From the NCBI RefSeq assembly GCF_051388935.1, contig NZ_JBPKBI010000009.1, positions 1-64,000 on the forward strand: DNA of 64,000 nt, in the 5' to 3' direction. The first letter of the stretch is position 1; every line of letters begins with the position of its first letter. Shown piece after piece: positions 18,223 through 28,706 of the stretch. The position numbers were made by a program, and so were the translations under genes. The DNA comes from Yinghuangia sp035454725. GTDB lineage: Bacteria; Actinomycetota; Actinomycetes; Streptomycetales; Streptomycetaceae. The notes below the pieces were generated by a model. It saw only the letters and a list, made by a program, of their open reading frames with translations, did not search any database and was not told the DNA's origin.

Positions 18223-20160
18223 TCAGCCGCCGGACTCCGCCGCGTGTGCGCGTTCCGCGGTGCCCGGTTCCGCGGCACCGCCCGCTTCGGCGGCCTCCGC
18301 GGCCTCGGTCGCGGTCTCCCGGCGTTCGGCCTTGACGGCCGCCTCACGCTGCTGCTGATGCCACAGCGCGGTCAGACGCAGTGCCGTGTCGATCAGCGGG
18401 ACGTGGCTGAACGCCTGCGGGAAGTTGCCGACCTGGCGCTGCAGGCGCGGGTCCCATTCCTCGGCGAGCAGTCCGAGGTCGTTGCGCAGTGCGAGCAGGC
18501 GTTCGAACAGCTCCCGGGCCTCGTCGAGGCGCCCTATCATCGCCAGGTCGTCGGCCAGCCAGAACGAGCAGGCCAGGAAGGCCCCCTCGTCGCCGGGCAG
18601 GCCGTCGAGGCCGATCCCGTCGCCGTGTGTCGGGTAGCGCCGGACGAAGCCGTCCTCGGTCAGCTCGTGCTGGATCGCCTCGATGGTGCCGACGACGCGC
18701 TTGTCGTCGGCCGGGAGGAAGCCGACCTGCGGGATGAGCAGCAGCGCCGCGTCCAGCTCGCGGGACCCGTAGTACTGCGTGAAGGTGTTGCGTTCGGCGT
18801 CGTAGCCGTATTCGCACACCTCGCGGTGGATCTCGTCGCGCACGGTGCGCAGTTGGTCGAGGGTGCGCTCGTCGGCTCCGGCACCGTCGAGGGTGTCGGT
18901 CTCCATCATCTTGATGGTGCGGTCGACCGCGACCCAGGCCATGACCTTGGAGTGCACGAAGTGGCGGCGGGGGCCGCGGACTTCCCAGATGCCCTCGTCG
19001 GGGTTGCGCCAGTGGTCGCCGACGAAGTCCATGAGGCGGAGCTGGAGTTGGTGGGCGTTGTCGTGGCCCTCCATGCCGGCCATGCGGCCGTGGTGCAGTG
19101 CGTCGACGACCTCGCCGTACACGTCGAGCTGGAACTGCTCGGCGGCGGCGTTGCCGATCCGCACCGGACCTGAATTCTCGTAGCCGGGAAGCCAGTTGGC
19201 CTCGTACTCGGTGAGCCGGCGCTCGCCGCCGACGCCGTACATGATCTGCAGGTTCTCCGGGTCGCCGGCGACCGCGCGCAGCAGCCACTCGCGCCACGCC
19301 TTCGCTTCCTCCAGGAAGCCGGTGCGGACCAGCGCGGACAGCGTCATCGCGGCGTCGCGCAGCCAGGTGTAGCGGTAGTCCCAGTTGCGGACGCCGCCGA
19401 CGTCCTCGGGCAGCGACGTGGTCGGCGCGGCGACGATGCCGCCGGTGGGGGCGTACGTGAGCGCCTTCAGGGTGATCAGCGAGCGCACCACCGCGTCGCG
19501 CCAGGGGCCCTGGTAGGTGCAGCGGTCGACCCAGTCGCTCCAGAACCGCTCGGTGTCTTCGAGTGTCGCCTCGGCGTCCGTCGTCAGCGGCGCCTCGACG
19601 TGGCTCGGCCACCAGTTGAGGATGAAGGCGTGGCGCTCGCCCGGTCCCACGGTGACGTCGGCGTACGTCGTCATGCCGCGCCCGTACGCCTCGGCCTCGC
19701 TCTGCAACCAGACCGCGTCGGGGCCGGCGACCGCGACGGTGCGGCCGTCGGTGTGGCGGCGCACCCACGGCACAACCTTGCCGTAGTGGAACCGCATGCG
19801 GATCTCGGAGCGGACCGGGACGTGGCCCGATATCCCCTCGACGATGCGCACGATGGTGGGTGCGCCGATGAGCGCGTCGGACGGCGGCATGAAGTCGATG
19901 ACCCGGACCGAGCCGCGGGGGGTCTCCCACTCGGACTCCAGGATCAGCGAGTCGCCCCGGTAGCGACGGCGCGTGGCGTGGCCGCCGGAGAGCGGGGCGA
20001 TCTTCCAGTAGCCGTTCTCCTCGGTGCCCAGCAGGCCCGCGAAGACCGCGGGCGAATCAAAGCGGGGGAGGCACAACCAGTCCACGGAGCCGTCGCGGGC
20101 CACCAGGGCCGCGGTCTGCATGTCCCCGATGAGGGCGTAGTCCTCGATGCGATTGCTCAC
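18223..20160 (-). CDS. Glycoside hydrolase family 15 protein (glucoamylase/trehalase-like)
   Basis: 645 residues, no signal peptide, so cytoplasmic. N-terminal beta domain: IEDYALIGDMQTAALVARDG, then DWLCLPRFDSPAVF. Catalytic (alpha/alpha)6 barrel: RNWDYRYTWLRDAAMTL, GIWEVRGPRRHFVHSKVMAW (candidate general acid Glu) and LAEEWDPRLQRQVGNFPQAFSH (candidate base Glu). Actinobacterial members of this architecture include trehalases; specificity cannot be decided here. The GTG at 20160 is supported by AGGACGG upstream. The C-terminal 40 residues are Glu/Ala-rich. It is divergent from pyrG. Confidence 0.92.
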   Translation of the reverse strand: MSNRIEDYALIGDMQTAALVARDGSVDWLCLPRFDSPAVFAGLLGTEENGYWKIAPLSGGHATRRRYRGDSLILESEWETPRGSVRVIDFMPPSDALIGAPTIVRIVEGISGHVPVRSEIRMRFHYGKVVPWVRRHTDGRTVAVAGPDAVWLQSEAEAYGRGMTTYADVTVGPGERHAFILNWWPSHVEAPLTTDAEATLEDTERFWSDWVDRCTYQGPWRDAVVRSLITLKALTYAPTGGIVAAPTTSLPEDVGGVRNWDYRYTWLRDAAMTLSALVRTGFLEEAKAWREWLLRAVAGDPENLQIMYGVGGERRLTEYEANWLPGYENSGPVRIGNAAAEQFQLDVYGEVVDALHHGRMAGMEGHDNAHQLQLRLMDFVGDHWRNPDEGIWEVRGPRRHFVHSKVMAWVAVDRTIKMMETDTLDGAGADERTLDQLRTVRDEIHREVCEYGYDAERNTFTQYYGSRELDAALLLIPQVGFLPADDKRVVGTIEAIQHELTEDGFVRRYPTHGDGIGLDGLPGDEGAFLACSFWLADDLAMIGRLDEARELFERLLALRNDLGLLAEEWDPRLQRQVGNFPQAFSHVPLIDTALRLTALWHQQQREAAVKAERRETATEAAEAAEAGGAAEPGTAERAHAAESGG

Positions 20161-20540
20161 GCGGAATCCGTCCTGCCTTATACGGCCGTCGCGCTGTTCT
20201 TCAGGCGGGTGATGGGAGAGTGTGTGGGATGTCGCCTGGGCGTGCCGCCTGCTCCGGGCGCACGCTGCGGACCCTTGATCAGAGTAGTCCACTCACGTCG
20301 GTGATGAGACCCGTTCAGTGACTCTGCGTTGCCCTCGTCGGGGAGTTCATGGGTAACTGCCCGGTTTTTCTAGGGTTTGCGGAGGCTTCGGTCACGCTCT
20401 GAATAGGGTGGATCGTGCTACGTGGTGGGGGCCTCGCGCGGGGGGACGATGTCGGGTAGCGCTGTTAGTCTGGTCGCCCGTGGACTTCTAGGGACCACAT
20501 TCCCTCTCGCGTTTACACGACCCCCCACGGGAGCCCCTCC
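20161..20540. promoter_or_regulatory. Divergent promoter region of GH15 and pyrG
   Basis: 380 bp between divergent genes. For pyrG, TTGCGG (20377-20382) and GAATAG (20401-20406), 18 bases apart, make a plausible vegetative promoter. The roughly 130-base leader after it contains TGGTC/GACCA able to form a short hairpin, but I see no clear terminator/antiterminator pair. Assignment is tentative. Confidence 0.35.
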
Positions 20541-22256
<1,716 letters not shown>

Positions 22257-23044
22257 GGGGTCCTCGAATCCTCGTCGGATCCGGCCGCGTCGCACCGGCC
22301 CTGGACGGCCCTCCTTCGTGCCGCGCGTCGCAAGGCGCAGGCCCGCAGCTCGGGCTGGGTTCGGCTTGGGTTCGGCTTGGGCCGCCGGGGCGGCAAGGGT
22401 GTGTGCTTCGAGGTGCGGTGCCGGGCTTGGGAGGTTGCCGGGCCCGGCGTGCGGCCCCGGCGGCGATTCGAGACACGCCCCAGGCCGAGTGGCCGACGGC
22501 GCGGTCGACGTGCTCGGCGGCCCCGGGGAACGCGGGAGAGCCGTGCCTTCCGCGCCGGTCCCGGCGAGGTCCGCCGCGAGGCGCCGAGGCACGGCGAGCG
22601 CAGGCGTGCCTGAGCGCTGCGCGGGCGTCCGGACACCCCCGGGCCGACCGCGCGGCGCGGCGCTCGACTACGTTGTGTGCCTTGACCATTCCCACTTGTG
22701 TGCAAAGGGTCTTCCCAACCGTGCCGCACAGGTTTTCTGTTTGGTCGCGGAGAGGGTGCGCGGGCATGATCCGTTGACGCTTCGTACCGGCCCCCGGCCG
22801 CGCTGTCGAGTAAGGAGCCGAAAGTCGGCATGGTCGGCCAAGGCCGTCGCCTCGCGGGCGTGGCTTCATGATCGCGTCGGTCGGCTCCGCCGCAGGGCCG
22901 TTGCCGGGCGGGCCGGTCAGGACATACCGGGGGCGATCACCGGTCCACCCCGGCGGCGGCCCGGCGCAGCGCTTGGGCCCTGCTCCGCAGGAGCCCGTTC
23001 CGCCCCGCCGCCAAGGCGGGGGAAGGAAACCACGGAGGAATCAG
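22257..23044. other. Intergenic region, 788 bp, no convincing gene
   Basis: Open frames exist on both strands because of the high GC content, but none shows a recognisable family or a good ribosome site. An 11-bp tandem repeat TTCGGCTTGGG occurs near 22361-22382. The segment 22670-22760 is comparatively AT-rich (TTGTGTGCAAAGG, TTTTCTGTTTGG) and may carry a promoter for the NUDIX gene. GGAGGAATCAG at the right end is the ribosome site of the next gene. Confidence 0.5.
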
Positions 23045-23725
23045 ATGAACGCCGACGCACGACCGCACGACGCCGCGCCGCAGCCGCCCTCCACCCCTGC
23101 CGGGTCCCGGTTCACCGACACGGCCGAGGAATGGCCGGTCGTCGAGGAAGGGACCCCGTACGAGGGCCGGATCTTCGGGCTGCGCAGCGACGTGGTGGCC
23201 ATGCCCGACGGGACGGACGCGCGCCGGGACTATCTCGTCCACCCGGGGGCGGTCGGCGTGTTGGCGCTCGACGACGATGACCGTGTGCTGGTGCTGCGGC
23301 AGTACCGGCACCCGGTGCGGCACAAGCTGTGGGAGGTTCCGGCGGGCCTCCTGGACGTCCCCGGCGAGCACCCGCAGTTGGCGGCGCAGCGTGAGCTGTA
23401 CGAAGAGGCCCACCACAAGGCCGACGACTGGCGCGTCCTCGTCGACTTCTACAACTCGCCCGGTTCGTCCGACGAGGCGATCCGCGTCTTCCTGGCCCGC
23501 GGCCTGAGCGAGGTCGACGGCGAACGCTACGCCGCGCACGCCGAGGAGTCCGAACTTGAGGTCGCGTGGGCACCGCTGGACGAGGTCGTCCGCCTTGTCC
23601 TGGCCGGCGCCCTGCACAACCCCACCCTGATCGCCGGCGCCCTCGCGGTCGTCGCAGCGCGGGCGGGCGACGGGCTCGACCGCCTCCGCCCGGTCGACGC
23701 GCCTTGGCCGGCTCGGCCGTTCTGA
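23045..23725 (+). CDS. NUDIX hydrolase, ADP-ribose pyrophosphatase type
   Basis: 226 residues. Hydrolyses ADP-ribose to AMP and ribose 5-phosphate in related proteins. The NUDIX motif is PAGLLDVPGE then AAQRELYEEAHH near 100-125, with the actinobacterial spacing (one residue longer between the first Gly and Glu) and the final Gly replaced. VLVLRQYRHPVRHKLWEVPAG precedes it as in ADP-ribose pyrophosphatases. A strong GGAGGA lies before the ATG at 23045. Position after pyrG is conserved in mycobacteria and Streptomyces. Confidence 0.92.
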   Translation: MNADARPHDAAPQPPSTPAGSRFTDTAEEWPVVEEGTPYEGRIFGLRSDVVAMPDGTDARRDYLVHPGAVGVLALDDDDRVLVLRQYRHPVRHKLWEVPAGLLDVPGEHPQLAAQRELYEEAHHKADDWRVLVDFYNSPGSSDEAIRVFLARGLSEVDGERYAAHAEESELEVAWAPLDEVVRLVLAGALHNPTLIAGALAVVAARAGDGLDRLRPVDAPWPARPF

Positions 23726-24211
23726 GGAGCCCCGCCGCGCGGGTCGGACGACGTGCCGGCACGTCCCGTCGTGACGATCAGGCTCAGGGCCCGACGGGTG
23801 GATCCCTTCAGGCCGCGCGGCGCGGGGAGGCCGGGGGCGGCCGGTGACGCACGCTCGCGGCGTTGCGCACCGCTGCGGCCTCGGGCCCGGCGGCCGTCCC
23901 CCTGACAAGCTCGGGCCGAGCCGCAGGCCCACGCCTGCGGTCGCACGCCGTCGGCCTTCACGTTGCCAAGCGTCGAGTGGGTTGGGGGGCGGTCAGCCGC
24001 TCTTATGGGCCTTCGGCGCCCCCACGCGCCGGCGGCCGGGTGCTGCGCTGGAGTGGGCGGACGACATGTCCGGCCCGCCCATAGAGACGTCTGCCGAGCG
24101 TCGGCCTTGGTCAAGCCGGGCCCGTCGACCGGGCTGGGTGGTCCGAACGCCGGCTCGGGTCCCGTCACGGCGGACCCGGCGTGCGGCCTGGTCCGGCGGG
24201 ACGGGCACGCT
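23726..24211. other. Intergenic region, 486 bp, between NUDIX and TetR genes
   Basis: No convincing gene. A perfect 8-bp hairpin CCGCAGGC/GCCTGCGG with loop CCAC lies at 23921-23940 and could help end transcription from the NUDIX side, though no T-run follows. The remainder is GC-rich without recognisable signals. Confidence 0.4.
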
Positions 24212-24886
24212 CTACGGCACGCCCTTCTGTTCCGGCCAGACCGCGCGGAGCGCGAGCTTCGCCGAGGCCTGGAGTTCGGCGGCGTCGGCGCCGTCCCGAC
24301 TGCGCTGTGACATGCCCTGGATGACGAGGGCGAACCAGCCGGCGAGCGTGGCCGGATCCGCGTCGGGCGGCAGTTCGCCGTCCTCGACCGCGCGGGCCAG
24401 GCGGGCTTCGAAGACCCCGAGATTGCGGTTCCGCAGGTCACGCAGGTAGTTCTCGACCTCCGCGTTCTGAGGGGTGACATTGGTCGCCGCGCAAATGGTG
24501 AGGCAGCCGCGCGGGTGCGAGGGGTCGGTGTAGATCTCGGCCGCCTCTCGCAGGATTCGGGCGAAGGCGCCGCGGGCGGTGGGTTCTTCCGCGAGCGCGC
24601 GTGCCATGAACGCGCCGTAGGGCGACTGCCCGTAGGCCTGGACGGCTTCCTCGAAGAGCTTCCGCTTGTCGCCGAACGCCGCGTACAAGCTGGGCGGCTT
24701 GATGCCCATCGCCCGAGTCAGGTCGCCGATGGACGTCGCCTCGTAGCCGTTCTCCCAGAACATCCGGGTGGCTGTTGCCAGCGCCTCGTCGCGGTCGAAC
24801 GCGCGCGGCCGACCGGTGGGCCTGGGCTTGCCGTCCGAGGTCCGCGGGGACTGCCTTGAGGCCTCCGTGCGCTGCTCCTTCGCCAT
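24212..24886 (-). CDS. TetR family transcriptional regulator
   Basis: 224 residues. The DNA-binding domain is RPRAFDRDEALATATRMFWENGYEATSIGDLTRAMGI then PPSLYAAFGDKRKLFEEAV (about 27-85), typical TetR with its recognition helix. The C-terminal domain resembles TetR_C of the CopRZ/AcrR-like group that starts with RGCLTICAATN and binds a small ligand. The ATG has no normal ribosome site; TATAGA lies only about 12 bases upstream on the minus strand, so translation may be leaderless. The divergent SDR gene and the shared palindrome indicate that it represses the SDR and itself. Confidence 0.9.
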   Translation of the reverse strand: MAKEQRTEASRQSPRTSDGKPRPTGRPRAFDRDEALATATRMFWENGYEATSIGDLTRAMGIKPPSLYAAFGDKRKLFEEAVQAYGQSPYGAFMARALAEEPTARGAFARILREAAEIYTDPSHPRGCLTICAATNVTPQNAEVENYLRDLRNRNLGVFEARLARAVEDGELPPDADPATLAGWFALVIQGMSQRSRDGADAAELQASAKLALRAVWPEQKGVP

Positions 24887-24899
24887 CCCCCAAGTCTAT

Positions 24900-24938
24900 A
24901 ACGGTCACTACAAAAGGATGCTACCGTTCTTTTGTAGT
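24900..24938. promoter_or_regulatory. Probable TetR operator in divergent promoter
   Basis: ACTACAAAAG (24907-24916) and CTTTTGTAGT (24929-24938) are perfect 10-bp inverted arms with a 12-bp spacer. A second inverted pair, AACGGT (24900-24905) and ACCGTT (24923-24928), interleaves with it. The site lies between the TetR and SDR starts and overlaps the candidate -10 of tetR, so it fits autorepression plus control of the SDR. Confidence 0.75.
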
Positions 24939-24967
24939 CATCGCTAAACAAGCAAAGGGGATTCTCC

Positions 24968-25774
24968 ATGTCTGCGTCCATTGCGGGCCCGCTCACCGCC
25001 CGGCTCTCCGGCAAGGTCGCGCTCGTCACCGGCGGCAGCCGCGGCATCGGCCGGGCCGTCGCGGAGCGTCTGGGCCGCGACGGCGCCATCGTGGCCGTCA
25101 ACTACGCGCGCAACGCGGCTGCCGCGCAAGAGGTGGTCGAGGCAATACGCTCCGGTGGCGGCACGGCCTTCCCCGTCCACGCCGAGCTGGGCCCGGCGAA
25201 GGACGGCGGCGCCGGGGAGCTTTGGGCCGCGTTCGACGCCGGCCTCGCCGCACACGCGCCGCAGGCCGGGCCGGGCCTCGACATCCTCGTCAACAACGCG
25301 GCGGTGGCGACGAGTTCGTCGTTGTACGACCTGACCCCCGACGAGTTCGACACCGTCTTCGGCGTCAACGTCAAGGCGCCGTTCTTCATCGTCAAGGAAG
25401 GGCTCACCCGGCTCCGGGACGGCGGTCGGATCGTCAACATCTCCAGCGGCGTCGTCCGCATCGCGCTCCCCGAGATCATGACCTACTCCGCGACGAAGGG
25501 CGCCCTCGACGTCTTCACCCGTCACCTCGCCAAGGAACTCGGTCCGCGCGGCATCACCGTCAACTCGGTGGTGCCGGGCATCGTCGACACCGACACCAAC
25601 GCGTCGTGGCTGCACACGGACCCGGAGAAGCGGGCGTGGGCATCGGCGTTCTCCGCTTTCGACCGGGTCGGTGAACCGGCCGAGATCGCCGACGTGGTCG
25701 CGTTCGCCGCTTCGGACGACGCGCGCTGGGTGACGGGCGCGGTGTTGGACGCGACGGGAGGCTCGGGGCTCTGA
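24968..25774 (+). CDS. SDR family oxidoreductase
   Basis: 268 residues, classical short-chain dehydrogenase. NAD(P) site TGGSRGIGRAVAERL (about 18-32), NNAAV, ISSGVVR, catalytic YSATKGA with the Ser 13-15 residues before, and the C-terminal VTGAVLDATGGSGL. VNYARN after the first strand suggests NADP preference. AAAGGGG precedes the ATG. Substrate is unknown. It is probably induced when the divergent TetR releases the shared operator; TetR/SDR pairs of this kind often respond to quinones, aldehydes or xenobiotics (family knowledge, not shown here). Confidence 0.92.
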   Translation: MSASIAGPLTARLSGKVALVTGGSRGIGRAVAERLGRDGAIVAVNYARNAAAAQEVVEAIRSGGGTAFPVHAELGPAKDGGAGELWAAFDAGLAAHAPQAGPGLDILVNNAAVATSSSLYDLTPDEFDTVFGVNVKAPFFIVKEGLTRLRDGGRIVNISSGVVRIALPEIMTYSATKGALDVFTRHLAKELGPRGITVNSVVPGIVDTDTNASWLHTDPEKRAWASAFSAFDRVGEPAEIADVVAFAASDDARWVTGAVLDATGGSGL

Positions 25775-26127
25775 GCCCGCGACGGTGGCCGCCGGTCCGC
25801 GCGGCGCCGGGTGCCTCGCGGGCGCATGATGCGGGCTTTGCGTGGTGCGCCCGGACGGCGTGCAGGCCGGCGGCACCGGTCCTTGTGCCGGCCATGACGA
25901 AGACACCGAGCCGAGAAGAGGCGGAGCGGAGGCGGATTCACCGGTCGGCGGCTGTCCCGGGCTGCGTTTGTGTGACGGCGACTGGTCCCGGCGCCGCGCG
26001 GCTTCACGTGACCGGCCGGAACGAAGCCGAAGCAACTACCGGAGGTCCGCCCCCGCAGGACGGGGTCGCCCCACGCCCCCGCCCTCGCGGCCACCGGCCG
26101 TGCCCCGCAGCCGCCCCTCGACGGCGC

Positions 26128-26380
26128 ATCATCCGTCGCTGCCGTGTTCGCTGCTCGATCGCGCTGAACAAACCGTCCGGGGTGGTGTCGACGATGCACG
26201 ACCCGGAGGGCCGTCCCACGCTGGCCGAGTACGTGACCGAGGCGGGCTGGGTGTTGGGTGCTGTGTCGGGTTTGAGGGGAGGTGCGGCGGCGGATGATGC
26301 GTCCCTGCCGTGTTCGCTGCTTCGGGGGTGCGGGCTGGGTGTTGGGCGCGGCGGTGGATGATTCGCCGCTGCCGCGCTGT
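26128..26380 (+). repeat. Imperfect direct repeats flanking the copied fragment
   Basis: A 28-bp unit around CTGCCGTGTTCGCTGCT occurs at 26128-26155 and 26294-26321 (3 mismatches), with a degraded third copy from 26358. GCGGGCTGGGTGTTGGG is repeated exactly at 26242-26258 and 26330-26346. The repeats bracket and follow the pseudouridine synthase fragment, as in a region shaped by slippage or illegitimate recombination. Confidence 0.75.
26158..26240 (+). pseudogene. Copied fragment of the RsuA/RluB-type pseudouridine synthase gene
   Basis: 81 of 83 bases match 35388-35470 within the intact pseudouridine synthase gene 9.2 kb away, covering the conserved ALNKPSG region. The two differences (26211 C for A, 26223 G for T) are both silent third-codon changes. 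The fragment lacks the S4 and catalytic Asp parts, so it cannot be functional as an enzyme. Confidence 0.88.
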
Positions 26381-26465
26381 TGTGCGTCCGCGGGCGTATT
26401 TCGTCCGCGGTTCGCTACCCTGCGCAGCAGGACTGTCGGGGGGCTGGAACAGGGGGTCGTCGGCG

Positions 26466-28610
26466 GTGTTCACGGGTGGCGAGTCGGCGGCCCAGACCGA
26501 GGCCGTCGGGACTGCCGTACCCGCGCCGAGGGCGGGCGACGAGGCTTTCTTTCCGACACTGCGCCTCGGGCCCGCGCAACTGCCGCCCATGCCGACCGAA
26601 TTCGTCGGCCGCACCGACGAACTGCGCACGCTGTACGGGTGGGTCACCGGTCCCGGAGCCGCCGTACCCGTGCAGGGGGTTGCCGCGCGGGCCTCGCTGC
26701 TGCCGCCCGACCGGGTCGTCTCGATCTCCGGGCCGCCCGGCATCGGCCGCAGCAGTCTCGCGGTGCTGCTCGCCCACCGACTCGCCCCGCATTTCCCCGA
26801 CGGTGTGCTGTACGCGCGGCTCACCGGCGCGCGCGGCGAGACCATCCCGCCCGCGGAGGTGCTGGAGAGCTTCCTCCACGCCTTGGGCGACCGCGAGCCG
26901 CCGGGCGGCACCGACGACCGGTCGGGGCGCTTGAGGGAGCTGCTGGTCGACCGTCGCATACTCGTCCTGCTCGAAGACCTCACCAGCACCGCCCAGTTGC
27001 GGCCCCTGCTGCCCGAAAGCCCGACCGCTCTCGTCGTCGCGACCTCGGTCGGGCCGCTTACCGGCCTCGGCCGCGCCGCGGTCGTCCGCGCGTGTGCGCT
27101 GGACGTCCTCGACCACGGGGCCGCGGCCCAACTGCTCGGCGACCTCGCCGGACACACGCGCATAGCGTGCGACCCGCGCGCCGCCGACGAGTTGCTGTCG
27201 CTGTGCGACTACCACCCGGCGGCGCTCAAGCTCGCCGGCGCGTGGCTGCGTGCCCGGCAGCGGTACGCGCTCGCCGACGTCGGGCGGCGGCTGCGCGCCG
27301 AGCGGTTGCGGCTGCACGGTTCGTGCGACGACACGGAACTCGCGCTGCGCGCCTGCTTCACTCTCGTACACCGCGAACTCGTTCCCTCCGCCGCGCGGTT
27401 GCTGCGGCTGCTCGCGCTCGTACCGGGCCGCGAGTTCGGGTCGGACGCGGCGGCGGCGCTGGCCGACTGCGGACCCGACGCCGCCGCGCGGTCGCTCGCG
27501 GAGCTGTGCGAACTGCACCTTCTGGAGCCGGGGCTGGTTCCCGGCCGCTACCGCTTCCACGAACTGCTGCGCGGCTACGTGCAGGAATGCCTCGACGCCG
27601 AGGAGCGCCCCGGGGAGCGCCGTACCGCCCGCGTGCGGCTGCTGGACCGCTATGTGCGCCTGGCGCGCGCCGCCGAGCAGACCATCGCCGGGCGCGGTGC
27701 CGACGTCCCGGCCGACGTGCGCTTCGAGTCGGCCGCGCACGCCCGCGCGTGGCTGCGTGAGGAGCGCCCCGAGCTTCTGGCCGCCGCCCGGGTCGCCGCA
27801 GCGGCCGGCCTCGACGGGCCCACCAGGCGCCTGGTCGCGGTTCTGACGCGGTTGCTCGACCGGCGTGCGCACTGGCGCGACGTCCGCGAGCTGCACGAGC
27901 TTGCGCTTGCGGCGGCCAGGCGGCACGGATCGGGCCGCCAGGAGGCGGTCGCGCTGCTCAACCTCGGCAACCTGCACGTGGCCCGCGCCGAACTCGAACA
28001 GGCGCTGTCCTGCTACCGCGCCGCACTCGAGGTGTCGCGGTCGCTCGCCGACCCGGCCGGCGAGGGCCGCGCGATGGTCAACCTGGGCAACGCGTACGCG
28101 GACCTGGGCGATCTCCAGCGAGCCGCCGACTGGTACGACCGCGCGCTGCTGCTGCGCCGCACGATCGGGGACGAGGACGGCCAGGCGCGTGTGCTCTCGC
28201 GTCTGGGACGCCTGCACGCCCGCATGGGCCGCTTCGAGCAGGCGCTGCGCGACCACCGCGCGGCACTCGGGGTGCGCCGCCGCCTCGACGAACCCGCCGA
28301 GATCGGCCGCGTGCTCGCCGACATCGGCGCGTGCCTCGGCGACGCGGGCCGCACCCGGGAGGCGCTGACCGTCTACCGCGACGCGGTGGAGTCGTTCCGG
28401 GCGGCCGGCGACGAGCGGCTGGAGGCGCTGACGCTGTTGCGCACCGCCGACCTGGCGGAGGACTCCGGCGATCCGCGCGAGGCCCACGCACGGCGGCGTC
28501 AGGCGTTGGCGCTGCTGTCCGACATTCCGCAGGCCGAAGCCGTGCGGCGTCTGCTCGACGACGACGGCCCCGGCCCGCCGGTCGCCGCGCCACCCGCGCG
28601 GGCGGACTGA
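26466..28610 (+). CDS. STAND NTPase-TPR protein (AfsR-like without DNA-binding domain)
   Basis: 714 residues. After a 40-residue leader, FVGRTDELRTLYGW (46-60) opens an NB-ARC-type domain as in AfsR/SARP regulators. The P-loop reads SGPPGIGRSSLAVLLA: the usual Lys is Arg95. Walker B-like ILVLLED and a winged-helix segment follow. Residues about 490-700 form at least five TPRs (LLNLGNLHVARAELEQALSCY, MVNLGNAYADLGDLQRAADWY, LSRLGRLHARMGRFEQALRDH). The N-terminal OmpR-like DNA-binding and BTAD domains of AfsR are absent. The GTG at 26466 is preferred. Likely a signalling or regulatory switch; whether it hydrolyses nucleotide is doubtful. Confidence 0.85.
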   Translation: MFTGGESAAQTEAVGTAVPAPRAGDEAFFPTLRLGPAQLPPMPTEFVGRTDELRTLYGWVTGPGAAVPVQGVAARASLLPPDRVVSISGPPGIGRSSLAVLLAHRLAPHFPDGVLYARLTGARGETIPPAEVLESFLHALGDREPPGGTDDRSGRLRELLVDRRILVLLEDLTSTAQLRPLLPESPTALVVATSVGPLTGLGRAAVVRACALDVLDHGAAAQLLGDLAGHTRIACDPRAADELLSLCDYHPAALKLAGAWLRARQRYALADVGRRLRAERLRLHGSCDDTELALRACFTLVHRELVPSAARLLRLLALVPGREFGSDAAAALADCGPDAAARSLAELCELHLLEPGLVPGRYRFHELLRGYVQECLDAEERPGERRTARVRLLDRYVRLARAAEQTIAGRGADVPADVRFESAAHARAWLREERPELLAAARVAAAAGLDGPTRRLVAVLTRLLDRRAHWRDVRELHELALAAARRHGSGRQEAVALLNLGNLHVARAELEQALSCYRAALEVSRSLADPAGEGRAMVNLGNAYADLGDLQRAADWYDRALLLRRTIGDEDGQARVLSRLGRLHARMGRFEQALRDHRAALGVRRRLDEPAEIGRVLADIGACLGDAGRTREALTVYRDAVESFRAAGDERLEALTLLRTADLAEDSGDPREAHARRRQALALLSDIPQAEAVRRLLDDDGPGPPVAAPPARAD

Positions 28611-28687
28611 CCGGCGCCACGGACGGGTAGCCGCCGCGCACCCACGAGATCCCGCACGGTCTGGTTGCCTGCGAAACATAAATTTGG

Positions 28688-28706
28688 TGTGCCGATTGAT
28701 GGCACA
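28688..28706. promoter_or_regulatory. Inverted repeat upstream of ald
   Basis: TGTGCC-gattgat-GGCACA is a perfect 6-bp inverted repeat about 130 bases before the ald start, in an unusually AT-rich stretch (28673-28740). TTGCAA follows directly. ald is controlled by Lrp/AsnC-type AldR in mycobacteria, so this is a candidate operator; the match is by pattern only. Confidence 0.4.

Larger units (their letters stand above)
25775..26465. other. Intergenic region, 691 bp, repeat-rich mosaic
   Basis: No intact gene is supported. The right half holds a copied fragment of the pseudouridine synthase gene (26158-26240) set among imperfect direct repeats. A frame open from 25885 to 26361 crosses the fragment, but its other residues resemble nothing I know. 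The last bases contain CAGGGGG, a likely ribosome site for the STAND gene. Confidence 0.6.

Noticed and set aside
20410..20540. Bacillus-type pyrG attenuator in the leader
   Set aside because: Only a short hairpin is visible, with no T-run terminator and no initial G-run adjacent to a mapped start; the evidence is too weak.
25885..26361. Open frame through the copied pseudouridine synthase fragment as a real small gene
   Set aside because: Only the copied segment resembles a protein; the flanks are unrelated, no ribosome site is seen, and repeats run across the frame.
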